DNA of 64,000 nt from the NCBI RefSeq assembly GCF_932276165.1, contig NC_063995.1, forward strand, positions 10,478,001 to 10,542,000, read 5' to 3'. Both the position numbers and the translations under genes were made by a program. Position 1 is the first letter of the stretch, and the number at the start of each line of letters is the position of its first letter. Source of the stretch: Plutella xylostella. Taxonomy: Eukaryota > Arthropoda > Insecta > Lepidoptera > Plutellidae. Shown here one piece after another: positions 12,931 through 25,600 of the stretch. The notes below the pieces were generated by a model. That model was given only the letters and a program-made list of their open reading frames with translations. It was not told where the DNA came from and ran no database searches.

Positions 12931-14761
12931 CAAAACTTTTGAACTCGCTTAAAAATCCAATGTCCTGGTTCTGTACATTGGTATCTGGATAGCTCCAATG
13001 GATATATAAATAAACTTAAAAGCAATGACGATAATATGATCCCTTATTCAATACGGTGTCTTATCTTTCATAAAAATTCTAAATAATAACAAGCAATTTC
13101 CAAAATGTATGTAAATGTCTCGTGCCGTTATGTGTGAAAGAGTTTTGATACTCTCCTTTAAAATGTGATCTGTCTTATTATTACTAGTTAAAATATTTGG
13201 CATTCACATTGAAGACGTAGTAGGATACTCCATTACTTACTTATATGTATACATAAACACAAAAAAACTCTTTATTGGATAGGTTAACCATTCTACCTAC
13301 TCTTCAGTCAATTAATTCAAACCAAGTTGATCTTAATTTGTCTTTTTTTTAAATTACTTATTGAGTGTTGATATACCCAATAGGTTGAAATCCAAAGTAA
13401 CGTTTTAAAAATCTGTTATAAGTTTCAAAAATTTGATTCGTATTTTAATGTTTACAAAACCCATTCCGTCTTCAATGTGAGTATCTACTATTCCTAAAGA
13501 CCTGCCTTATAGGTGTTTTTATAAACGTATCTCTTACCGTTCTAGGATATTATAATAATATATTATTAAAGGTACGTAATAATTCGTGTATGTATCAACA
13601 TATTTATTATACCTATACCTATGTGTATGGAGCAAGAAAATATAGAGGAAAAATCTCAAAAAATATATTATTATTCGTCATTTTCTGACGGTGGCAATAA
13701 TTGCCTTAGCTGCGATAAGAAACGGATATTATATTAAAATTAGATGTTACACTAAAATAATTATAATCAAATTGATTCTGTACTTAGGTAACTATTATTC
13801 TTATACGAAAGTGTTCTATCATTATATCTCAATTATTTACCAACTTCATTATTATATTGACTTTCTTATATTTTTTAAATCATTCAGTCCTAAAATGCGA
13901 TTAGGGTATTTTAAATATAATCATATCATATTTTAGGACATTTTATCGATATCATATGTTTTTAAGTACCTACCTAAGTATTCCTAATTTCTACGTTTGC
14001 TGGCGTTATTAGTACGTTTGTCAGAACTTTACATTAATTATTAAATAATAATCATCGATTTTTCAATTAGACTTCGTTACTTATATTTACCGAATTTTCT
14101 AGTCATTTTGAATAATATCTGATTGTTCTTTGTCAATGTTGTGAGTTTTATTAAGTAATTAGTGCATAATAATTATTGTTATTCTTATTTGCATAGTCGA
14201 GTTAATCGTGGAAACACTTTTCTTCTATAAAATATTTATGGTAATTGTATACGAGCATTTCTGTGTATAGTTTTGAGGTTTTCCAATAAAATTACAAATA
14301 AGTAATCAATCATTTTGAATTTGTATTTATTCTCATACGAATTAAGAACTTTTAATATAATAAATATGTCTATAGAATCTGCCCCATCGTAATCATAATT
14401 TTAAGATTTTGCTCAACATATGTTTGATTGTTATATTCGTGTTTATTATGAATCATATTTACATTATTTTAAGATACCTACCTACTTAGTTAATTTAAAT
14501 ATTGATTATATATTTTATTTATTTAATGTACTTACTTACTATTTGGTATCAAAAATGTGTACATGGTTTGACCTTAAACCAATTGGTTAATTCAAATTTT
14601 GTAGTTGGTGAAAGTGAGTTCATACAAATACTCAAGTATTTTTATTTATAATGTATTTTCTCTCGATATTTACATTTGAGAATTTCAATAAACTATACTG
14701 TTACCTAGTTTTGTTATTTATTTGTTTAAAATAAACCTGGCCCTGTAGCATAGGGCGCTAT

Positions 14762-14848
14762 TAAGACGTGACAAGAGTTCTCCGTCTCGCTCGCTCTTGA
14801 AGCTGCGTGATATGAGTGAGCGCAATGCAAAACTCTTGTCACGTCTTA
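14762..14848. repeat. hairpin repeat (MITE)
   Basis: TAAGACGTGACAAGAGTT and AACTCTTGTCACGTCTTA are perfect inverted copies around a loop. A diverged relative with TGAGTGAGCGCGACGCAAAA occurs near 35932-35975. Confidence 0.7.
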
Positions 14849-16334
14849 AATGTGTCCCGTACTAGCCCTTCTAGTAAGTTCATGTAGGAATAGTAACAGC
14901 CACATGCTTCGAGGAACCTATTTTAGAACGAATGTTTCCGTGGCGAATTTCTGTCTTCAAACCATATATACCCTGGTCCCTGATCGAGAATCAAAGCTTG
15001 GACTTACGGTGCTACAATAAATAACTAACCCCGTTTAGCACATATTATGACTGTGCGTCAAAATGGTGGTGGGACCAAGTTTGGTTACATATTTTTAAAT
15101 AAGTAATTCAACATTTACCACTGAATTACTAGACAAGCACTATTTGCTACAAGTAATCCAAAAAAATATCAACAAGAAAATATAAATAATTGTTATAAGC
15201 TGTGGCCGCATTTATATAAAAAGCATACCAGAGGTATGTATGTAGGTATTTCGTAAAGACGAGATATAAATATTGATAAAAAATAAACTTTGACGTTCCG
15301 TAGAAGTTAGATAATTACAGAACTAAAATACTTTGGGACCTTTTCCTGGAAAACCTCAGTTATCGGGTTTCAAAGACATTTCGAGCGTCCAAAGTTGGTT
15401 TGACTTTTGCATACTTACCGGTGATGGTTTCCTAGGAATTTTGGTAAGGGTGATTTTCTAATGAGGGTGCTCGAATACGACCGAATTTTTGTAGGAAAGA
15501 TAATCGAATGTTGTTTCATCTGATTTACATACTATTTCTGACATACTTTTTGTAGGACATTCGTTGCACTATTGTAATCAGTACGTTCTAATTTTCATTC
15601 TACATAAAGTCTGTCACCAAGTCAGCACTATGAATGAATGAATGCGAAACAAAATAATTAGTTGACACTGAAATATGAGCTATATAAATGGTCTTCGTAG
15701 CGAGAGCTGAACTAGGGGTTATAAACAGTGTCAGTGGCGGAATAAGAGACCTTCGTTTTTTTTAAGGCTTAATGCTGTGCTCACAGACTTAAATATAGTA
15801 TAGGTATAAAAGTAAATAACACAAAGAAAAATAAAATAGAAATAACCGACATAGATTTTAAAAATAATTATATTTTCGCAGTCTTTGTACATAACAAAAT
15901 ACTTATAGTAACAGTGCATAGTAGGTTAGTATTTTACACAATAATTATTTATTAAATCGGCTACACTGGATCACATATAGTAAAATAACTTAAATTGCTA
16001 AGATACTGGTTATGAGCTAAACTACCAAACGGTTACTGCTTAAATTCAGGGTGTTAAAATGACAGCCAGTCTTACAAAAATCACCAATCTGAATGCATTT
16101 TGCTATATAGAAATTTACCTATAACAAAATTCATCAGAATCACTCCTTCCCTTACAGTATCATTTTAGAACACTACCAAATTAACCCAATTAAACATTCA
16201 ATATTCATTCCGTAACTCACCCCAACTTTCTCTTTACAACACCTTAGGGATCCCACACACGGGCCACCGGCCATAAACACAAAACACCGCCACTGGCATA
16301 CTTTCTGTAATTTTCTTATAGTTTATATGGTCTC

Positions 16335-16590
16335 GCCGCACACGGTTGACACCGGTGAAAGCTCCTCGACATTCGGCCTGGCATCATCAGTCAAGTACGT
16401 GCTAAGCACGACGGGCGCGCAGGCAGGGACGCGGCTCGCGCGCAGCCACGAGATGCCCCAGGGAGAAAAGTGGGGTATTGTATGGTGATTAGGTAAGAAA
16501 AATTGTTTAACTAGTTTTAGTGATACATATGTACCTAATTAAAACATAGCTATCGCACATGTAGGTGTGATGTAGTTAAGACGACGTTAA
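16335..16590 (-). pseudogene. broken duplicate of TOPBP1 last exon and its upstream intron
   Basis: On the minus strand this repeats the end of exon 28: APVVLSTYLTDDARPNVEEL can be read, but the true C terminus is replaced. It also repeats the adjoining intron (TGGTATGGTGATTAGGTAAG; CATGTAGGTGTGATGTAGTT). The 5' part of the exon and the acceptor are missing. It lies just past the real stop codon, so it may be carried in the TOPBP1 3' UTR. Confidence 0.8.
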
Positions 16591-16648
16591 GACGTGTAAA
16601 GCTTCTCGTGGCTACGTTTGTGGTCGGAGGTCCGTGTGCTTACACTTA

Positions 16649-19600
16649 CTAGGGTCTAAACTCGGGCAGACAAAGCTCCTCGACATTGGGCCTGGCATCA
16701 TCAGTCAGGTACGTGCTCAGTACCACTGGTGCGCAGACGGGGACGCGGCGCGAGCGCAGCCACGCGGCGTCGCGAGCCGACAGCGGGTAGCGCTTGATGT
16801 CCGCGAAGCAGACGGTGATGCCGTCGCAGTTGTATGGCGGCCTGGGGGGGAGGTGGGGTTAGGTTGGGAGTGGTATGGTGATTAGGTAAGAAGAATAAGT
16901 ATGTAAGTTGAAAAGTCTAGAAATGAGAATGTAATTTTAGTGATACATCGTTAAAATATAGGCTTACATAGGTGTGATGTAGTCCTGAGGTTTGATTGAA
17001 CTAGATACCGGCTGGAACAGTATGCTACGACGTATTACACAAATGACTTATTACGCCCAGAGGCTAAGACGCGACGAAGCTCAATAGTCCGATGCTACTT
17101 ATAAACCGGCTACAGCGAGTGGATGCTGGCTTCTGCAACGAATTAGCTTTTGCTAGCTTAGCTTTTTTAGCTTTTTGCTAGATTATTAGCTTTGCTAGCT
17201 AGCTAGCTTACTACAACTCAAATTTTTTCATTTAATACTCACTCAGCCTCCACCACCTCGCCATCCCCAGCTCTCAACAACCTCGCCAGCAGCCGCCGCC
17301 TTGCCGCCGGCACGTGCAGCAGCGCCACCACGCCACTAAACGCGCCGCGCCGCCGCTGCGCCCGCGCCACCCGCCAGCGAGCTTACTAGCTACCACGAGC
17401 TGATGCTACACGGCTTAGGACCCCGCTAAGACGTAGTCAGATTGTAATGTTTCTTGCTACTGATAGCGCAGATGCTATGGCTTAGTCTCTGCTACCCGAG
17501 TCTATTGATGCAACATACTACAGCTTGAGCGAATACTACGAGGGTATCAATAGCTTGCGATGAAGAAACGTTTCTACGGCATTCAGTTTCGTATCGCACT
17601 TAGCCTTCTCATTCCACCTGTGGGTATCTACCCTATCACACCTGCCGTATTTTAAAAATCTGAGCCTCCAATACTCACTCAACCTCCACCACTTCGCCAT
17701 CCCCAGCTCTCAGCAACCTCGCCAGCAGCCGCCGCCTTGCCGCCGGCACGTGCAGCAGCGCCACCACGCCACTAAACGCGCCGCGCCGCCGCTGCGCCCG
17801 CGCCACCCGCCAGCGAGCTTACTAGCTACGACGTAGTGTGATTATGATGCTTCTAACTGTGCAGATGCTATGACGGCTAGCTATGGAGTCTATTGATGCA
17901 ACTTACTATGGCTTGCGCGGATGCTACGAAGGTCTATCTATGGCCGTATTTAAAAAATCTTGAATAACTCACTCAGCCTCCACCACTTCTCCATCCCCAG
18001 CTCTCAGCAACCTCGCCAGCAGCCGCCGCCTTGCCGCCGGCACGTGCAGCAGCGCCGCCACGCCGCTAAACGCGCCGCGCCGCCGCTGCGCCCGCGCCAC
18101 CCGCCAGCGGGCTTACTAGCTACGACGTAGTCCAATACACTGCTTTCATTGCGCATCAATTGCGCAGATGTTGTGACGCGTCATGACGTCTCTGCTGCCT
18201 ACGGAGTCTATTGATGCGATATAATACAGCTTGAGCTAATGCTACGAAGGTCTATCTATGGCTTAAGATGCTAGATCATAGCTACGGCTCGTTATTTTTA
18301 TTTTATGCTCCTGTATTTTGAAAAAGTTGAATATTACTTACTCAGCTTCGATGACTTCGCCATCCCCAGCCCTCAATAATCTCGCCAGCAGCCGCCGCCT
18401 TGCCGCCGGTACGTGCAGCAGCGCCACAACCCCGCTGAAGGCCCCAGGCTGCCGCTGCGCCCGCGCCACCCGCCAGCGAGCTTACTAGCTACCACGAGCT
18501 GATGCTACACGGCTTAGGACATCGCTAAGACGTAGTATGATTATGGTGCTCCTTATATCTCTGCTACCTATAGGGTCTATTGATACGACTTACTATGGCA
18601 TGCGCGGACGCTACGAACGACTGTCTATAGCTAAAAAGTTGCTTTGCCATTTTTGATTCTTATCGCGCTTAGCCTTCCACCTATAGTCCAGTCAAGGAAT
18701 GAGGTGTAGAGTGCGTGAGCAGGTAACTAAGCGATTCCTTCAGAAACTTGTTCAGGGGGCTTAGTTTGTTAACATACCAAAAGTCCTGACTCCTAGGTGA
18801 TGAGCGGGGGGGAGGAGGGGGGGATAAAGGTACGAATTTTTGGTTTTTTGCTTATATCTCAAAAACGGTGCATCGGAGACAAATATTATAAACTAATAAA
18901 ATGGAGCTCTTAAAATTATCTAAAACTTTTATATCATATGTTTTTTTCTAATTCCTAACCGTTTTCGAGTTATTATCCTCGGAAAAAGTTGAAATTTACA
19001 AGAAAAATTTATTCATGTCAAAAAATTCATAAACGTTGCATCATATTGTCTTAACCTATTCATAAAAGAAAAAAATGAAGAGGAAAGAAGTTGTAGATTT
19101 TTTTATTCCCTTTTAGAATATATTACATATGCTGGTCAATGTCCAACCCGCCTATAGTTAGAGCTATTTTAAACTTGCATTTTGGTAAAGTAACTGACAT
19201 AGCTCACCGAATTAGTAAGCTTAAGTGTGAGTAAAATAGCTGTAACTTTAGGAGGGCTGGACATTAACCAGCATATGTATATATATTCTAAAAGAGAATT
19301 TAAAAATCTACAACTTCTTTTCTATTAATTTTTTTCATTTATGAATAGGTTTAGACAATATGATGCAATGTTTATGAATGTTTTGACATGAATACATTTT
19401 TCTTGTAAATTTTAACTTTTTCCGAGGGTAATAGCTCGAAAACGGTTAGGAATTAGAAAAAAAACATATGATATAAAAGTTTTAGATAATTTTAAGAACT
19501 TCATTTCATTAGAAGAAAATATTTCTCTCCGATGCACCGTTTTCGAGATATGAGCTAAAAACCAAAATTTCGTACCTTTATCCCCCCCTCCTCCCCCCCG

Positions 19601-22600
19601 CTCATCACCTAGGAGTCAGGACTTTTGGTATGTTAACAACCTAAGCCCCCTGAACAAGTTTCTGAAGTAATCGCTTAGTTACCTGCTCACGCATTCTACA
19701 TCTCATTTTGAGTCATTTATTGACTGGACTACTATAGGTATCTACCTTATCACACCTATCGTTTTTTTAGGGTTCCGTAGCCAAAATGGCAAAAACGGAA
19801 CCCTTATAGTTTCGTCATGTCCGTCTGTCCGTCTGTCCGTCTGTCACAGCCGATTTACTCGGAAACTATAAGTACTACAGTGATGAAATTTGATGGGAAT
19901 ATGTGTTGTATGAACCGCTACAAAAATATGACACTAAATAGTAAAAAAAAGAATTGGGGGTGGGGCCCCCCATACATGTAACTGAGGGATGAAATTTTTT
20001 TTTTCGATGTACATACCCGTGTGGGGTATCAATGGAAAGGTCTTTTAAAATGATATAAAGTTTTCTAAAAAACATTTTTCTTAAAGTGAACGGTTTTTGA
20101 GATATCAGCTCTCAAAGTCGTAAAAAGTATGTCCCCCCCCTCTATTTTTATAACTACGGGGTATAAAATTCTAAAAAAAATAGAGGTGATGCATGCTAAT
20201 TAACTCTTTAAACGATTTTTGGTTTGATCAAAGTATCTCTTATAGTTTTTGAGATAGGTTGATTTAACTGTAATTTTGCTGCTACGGAACCCTTTGTGCG
20301 CGAGCCCGACTCGCACTTGGCCGGTTTTTTTTATAATACTCACTCAGCTTCGATGACTTCGCCATCCCCAGCTCTCAACAACCTCGCCAGCAGCCGCCGC
20401 CTTGCAGCCGGCACGTGCAGCAGCGCCGCCACGCCGCTAAACGCGCCGCGCCGCCGCTGCGCCCGCGCCACCCGCCAGCGAGCTCACTAGCTACGGAGTA
20501 GCTGATTACAATGCTTCTTGTTACGGATTACGCTGATGCTATGAAGTAGATATCTGCTACCTACGGAGTCTTTTGATGCGACATACTACAGCTTGAGCGA
20601 ATGTTACGAAGGTATCTATAGCTTGCGTGCAGAAACGTTTCTACGGCATTCAGTTTCTTATCGCGCTTAGCCTGCCATTTATAGGTATCTACCTTATCAC
20701 ACCTTTCATTTTTTTTTAAATAATACTCACTCAGCTTCGATGACTTCTCCATCCCCAGCCCTCAGCAATCGCGCCAGCAGCCGCCGCCTTGCCGCCGGCA
20801 CGTGCAGCAGCGCCACAACCCCGCTGAAGGCGCCGGGCCGCCGCTGCGCCCGCGCCACCCGCCAGCGGTGCGCCGCCCGGGCGAGAGTGCGCTCGCTGGT
20901 GCCTAGCGGGGGTAGGCAGGTGGCTAGGTCGTTGCCCCATTCGTACTCTTCTTCCTGTTGGAAAATAAGTAGATAGATACAAATAATAAAACAAGTTGTA
21001 ACTTAATTAGGCTATAAAAAGCGGTCTCGGCGGGGATGGTTATTTAAATTTAAGTTTTAAGGATGTAGGAGTGTAATAGACACTAAAGTATAGTTTTGAA
21101 AACTATTACTAACGTAATGTGCTTTGCTTGTGATGAAATTATAGGTATGCCTATAGAGTGAAAGACCCATTTTCCGTGACCCTGAAGTCTTCTCAGAGTT
21201 TTATAATACAATAGAGCATGCTATTTGCTATAGTATACCTATACAATAACTCACATTCAAAAACGCCCCGTTAGCGCGACTCCTAGCCACATAGGCCGGG
21301 TGCAACACCCACTTCCCATGTGCTATAGAGCCCAACATCTTCTCTGACCGTGCCGGCGCGGCGCACAGCAGGTGGGTGGCTGAAGGGTCGAGCTCTGAGC
21401 CGTCGGAGACTTCCCCGCCGAGGTGGATGATCATCGACATCAGGTCTTCGCGGTTCTGAGGAGAGAAGGTTGGGTTGAGGTTTGGAGAAACTTGTTAAAT
21501 TTTACTGGTTAATTTAAGGCAGCAAGTAACAATAAAAGGATGAGTTAATGTACCACAACATGGCAATCAGAGTGATTCTGAAGCAACCTTTGTTAAATTT
21601 TATTGTGTTGATTGCTCCATTGTCTCGATGAGAAGACTCGTATTGAAGCTCCCCATGTGTTTGAGGCTAGAGGCAACCAAATTTTACTGATGAAAACCGC
21701 CTACAATCCTACTCACGTCAACATTAGAAGACAACATGAATCGCTTGATCAGCGTGGCGGGGGCCTCCGCGGGCAGTTCCGCTGGTGTTCTGTCGTCTCA
21801 GCCCACTGTGTTCGGCTGAGATTCCGGAGCCGCCTCGGACTCTGGACCTTTACTTTGTAAAATATAGCATGAGCCCTACGACAGCTGTCAAATGCATACA
21901 TTTTATCTGTCATTTGTTCGTTCGAAAACGAACTTCATTCACCACGCGTCACATACGCGTCAGTCAATCAAGCGTCATAGGACTCATGCTATGTTGACTA
22001 TAATCTCAGTGAATACTCACATCAACATTAGAAGACAGCATGAACCGCCTGATCTGCGTGGCGGGGGCCTCGGCCGCGGCCGGTAGCTCCGCGGGCGTTC
22101 AGTCGTCCCAGCCCACTGTGTTGGGCTGCGATTCCGGAGCCGCTTCGGACTCTGGACCTCTACTTTGTAAAATATAGCATGAGCCCTATGACAGCTGTCA
22201 AATTCATACATTTTATGTCATTTGTTCGTTCGAAAATGAACTTCATTCACCACGCGTCACATAAGCGTCAGTCAATCAAGCGTCATAGGCCTCATGCTAT
22301 GTTGACTAGAATCTCAAAGAATACTCACGTCAACGTTAGAAGACAGCATGAATCGCTTGGGCAGCGTGGCGGGGGCCTCGGTCGGTAGCTCCGCGGGCGT
22401 TCTGTCGTCCCAGCCCACTGTGTTGGGTTGCGATTCCGGAGCCGCCTCGGATTCTGGGCCTAGAGGGATGAAAGTTAATTTGTAGTTAATGTTTTTGCAG
22501 TTTACTGTGTAATGGGGCAGAGTAAATAAATCCATCACATAATGTCTTTTCATGAACAACTCGATCGTTCTTACAAAAAAATACGCCTTCAAATAAGGCC

Positions 22601-25600
22601 ATTATTTTTTTTCCTTGAGGCCACAGAAAAAAATAACCCAAAACAAACAGTACACCACGAAGTATGCTAACGTCCGTTAAAGTTATTTTCATCTAGACAC
22701 GCGGTAGCGTGTCAAGCCAAGTTCGAGAAACAGAACTGGCGAGCCGCACCGTGTGCAATATTACACGAACCATTTCGAGCTACTGGGCATACTGGGACCC
22801 TTGTTATTCCTGATATACGTAAATAATATAAACACAATAGGATTACATGGTAAGATCGCCCTATACGCAGACGACACATGCTTATTCTACTTTGGCCACA
22901 GCATCCAACAATTAATAACTCAGGCTCAGGAAGACTTAGACAAACTTAATATGTGGTTTCAATACAACCTGCTTACTATTAACGCCTCAAAAACCTGTTA
23001 CATAATCTTTTCAGCTAAAAACAAAAAAATTCAGGAACATGACGATTTAAAAATTAATGGTGAAATTATTCACAAATCCAATGAGGAAAAATACCTTGGC
23101 TTAATACTCGACTCCAAATTAACTTGGAAAACACACATCGATAAGATTAGGAAAAAACTTATTTCACTCATGGGTGCTATGCGTGGAATAGTCGGATGTC
23201 TGCCTAAACAAGTAAGGTACACAATTTACAATTCCCTAGTCAAACCGCACCTTGAATATTTGATAGAAATATGGGGCTCAGCATGCAAAACATACCTGAA
23301 ACAAATACAAATAGCACAAAATAAAATCATAAAAGTCCTATTTCACTACGATTATTTAGAATCAACCTCAAAAATCTACAATGAAACTAAGCTTATGCAC
23401 ATTAATCAAATATTTACATTTAAAACATGTGTATTAATATATAAAATCTTAAACAAAAGTATTCATTCAAACTTAACCTTAAAAAAACGACAACATAAGT
23501 ATAACACAAGAAGTGCAAACTTGTTAACCCTAATCAAAACCCGAACAAACTACGGGACAAAAAGTCTGGTCTTTCAGGGAGCGCAGATGTACAATAAACT
23601 ACCCAAAATAATTAAAGAATCCAAGTCTTTACCTATTTTCAAGAAGCTATTGAAACAACATATTATAACACAAATTAAAACAATAATTAAATAGTAATAG
23701 AAAAAATAGTAATAACATATTAATACGATATACCTACCTACTTAATTTACAAGGAAAAAACAAGGAAAATAATACTACTCATATGGGTAAATAATAATAA
23801 CAAAACCAACATAAATAATTAAAAAAAAAAAAAAAAACATGAACAATACGTATTTTTAATCATCTTCATCATCATAATCAGCCAAATAAAAATTATCTCC
23901 TATCCCAACATATACTATCCTAAAATGTGCCATAAAAAATCACTACACGGAGCAGATCACAAATATACTTCACGAACTTAGCCAGCAGTCGGATCTTTGC
24001 TTACTTAATAATAGCCCTTAAGACCAAGTATTTAACGAGCAAAATAAGTAGTTTTAAAACAAACTACCCACAACCATTGGCCTATTATAACAACTTTAAA
24101 AATTCTACCTTTTTATATTATTGTATACTAACATATGTATATAAGTACTTATATACTACTAGTTTTAGCTTAACTATAAATAGTAGATAGTACCTACCTA
24201 CTTACCGAAATTTGTGGCTTCATTACTTTGAATAGATTATTACGATGTTTTAATTATCTGAAGTTGCATTGTATATCGGCATGATTCCGTCAGCCTGTGA
24301 GGAATCCATTGGTCGCGTTTTTTAGTAATAAGTATAATTTACTACAGTCAAACTATAAAGTCCTGATATCAAAGAGTGCGATTTTGCTAAGACTTTTTAT
24401 GATCATCAGTTATTTACTTACTTTCACATACATTTTAAAAATAAAATATGATAGATGATCGAAATACGATCTTAAACGATTAGTTAGGATCCACTTCCGT
24501 TTTCACGACTTTGTAGTTGGACTGTAAGTAACAATAAGTATTTAGAATTTTAAGTTCTCATTTTGAGTGAACGTTTTTTATAATGTTCTTATGAGAAATA
24601 AAGTACCTTAAACCTTAAACCTTAAACCTTACTTTTGACCCCTTCATAAATCAAAAACAACACACACACACTCACGCCTTGTACTAATGTACTCCCTTGC
24701 GGGGTAGGCAGAGGTGCATTGCTGCACCTACTTTTCGCCAGAGTGTTATGTTAGTCCCAATGTAATAGGGGGCGGGCCTATTGCCATTTTACGGGCACAT
24801 CCAAGACCCGAGAACAAATATCTGTGTTTAAACAAATATCTGCCCCAGCCGGGAATCGAACCCGGGACCTTCGGCTCAGTAGTCAGGGTCACTAACCACT
24901 ACGCCATTCGGTCGTCAAATCAAAAACTATTTAATATAAACGTATGAAATTTGGCTCATGTATTGAGACTTGCGAGATACATATGTGTTCTAAATTTCAT
25001 AAACGTATCTCAAACGGTTATTTAGATACTAATGTCCAAAAAACCTCATTTTTATCATTGACTGACTCACCTATAGACCAAAACTCTTAAACTTGTTTTA
25101 CTGTGATTCTCACTAGATGGCGCTGCTGTAAAACTTTCTACATCGCGGTATGGTTGTGTTTTTTGACCACGATATAACATTACCTATACTGATAGAGATT
25201 TAATTATTATGTTGATTATTGTTATTATGTTGTGTCGTTACAGTCTCTGGACCATGGGGTCCCGGGCATTTGGAAGGCGTGCATGGGACCGAAGCCAACA
25301 TGTAGAGGCCCGTTTGACAACATTAATCTATATGAAATGTGATGTGACACCAACAGACTTATTATTATTATTAGGTATATTAAATTACTAGTACTAACCT
25401 TTGGAAATCATTGCAATAGAGTATAACATAACATAGGGAAAATAAACTACTATAATAGAATATTATACAATGTACTATGTACTCATGTTAGTCTACTTTT
25501 AGTTATTTTTTACGTGTTTTTAAATTTGTCCTTTAAAAGGACCTACGGCGTTACGAGCATATGTACCTAGGTACTTACCTACAAAAAGTAATGATATCCC

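Larger units (their letters stand above)
9389..16334. other. convergent intergenic gap between DGK and TOPBP1
   Basis: This is AT-rich DNA downstream of the DGK stop and downstream of the TOPBP1 stop on the other strand. The first kilobases probably include the DGK 3' UTR. AATAAA candidates occur near 10606 and 10791, but none can be chosen. I see no exon with splice signals or a conserved domain. MITEs lie at 11879-12038, 12734-12930 and 14762-14848. About 12475-12700 looks like a decayed interspersed repeat. Confidence 0.5.
17236..20491 (-). pseudogene. array of five truncated copies of TOPBP1 exon 27
   Basis: The copies lie at about 17236-17394, 17671-17829, 17967-18122, 18332-18490 and 20334-20491. 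The true exon is at 20954-20731. Each copy holds the last ~137 nt of the 224-nt exon (RWRVARAQRR through LLARLLRAGDGE) plus a donor: GTGAGT in four copies and GTAAGT in the 18332 copy. All share one left breakpoint next to GCTAGTAAGCTCGCTGG, so they descend from one truncated duplicate. In the copy at 20334 an in-frame TGA precedes the homologous region, and no pyrimidine-tract acceptor is visible. Divergence differs between copies: three read EVVE and two EVIE before the donor. Spacing is 300-425 bp except where two mobile elements sit between the fourth and fifth copies. Each copy also carries diverged intron with GATGCTA/CTACGA motifs. Confidence 0.88.

Noticed and set aside
17236..20491. 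Exon 27 copies as mutually exclusive alternative exons
   Set aside because: All lack the first 87 nt of the exon. The copy examined has an in-frame stop immediately upstream and no pyrimidine-tract acceptor.
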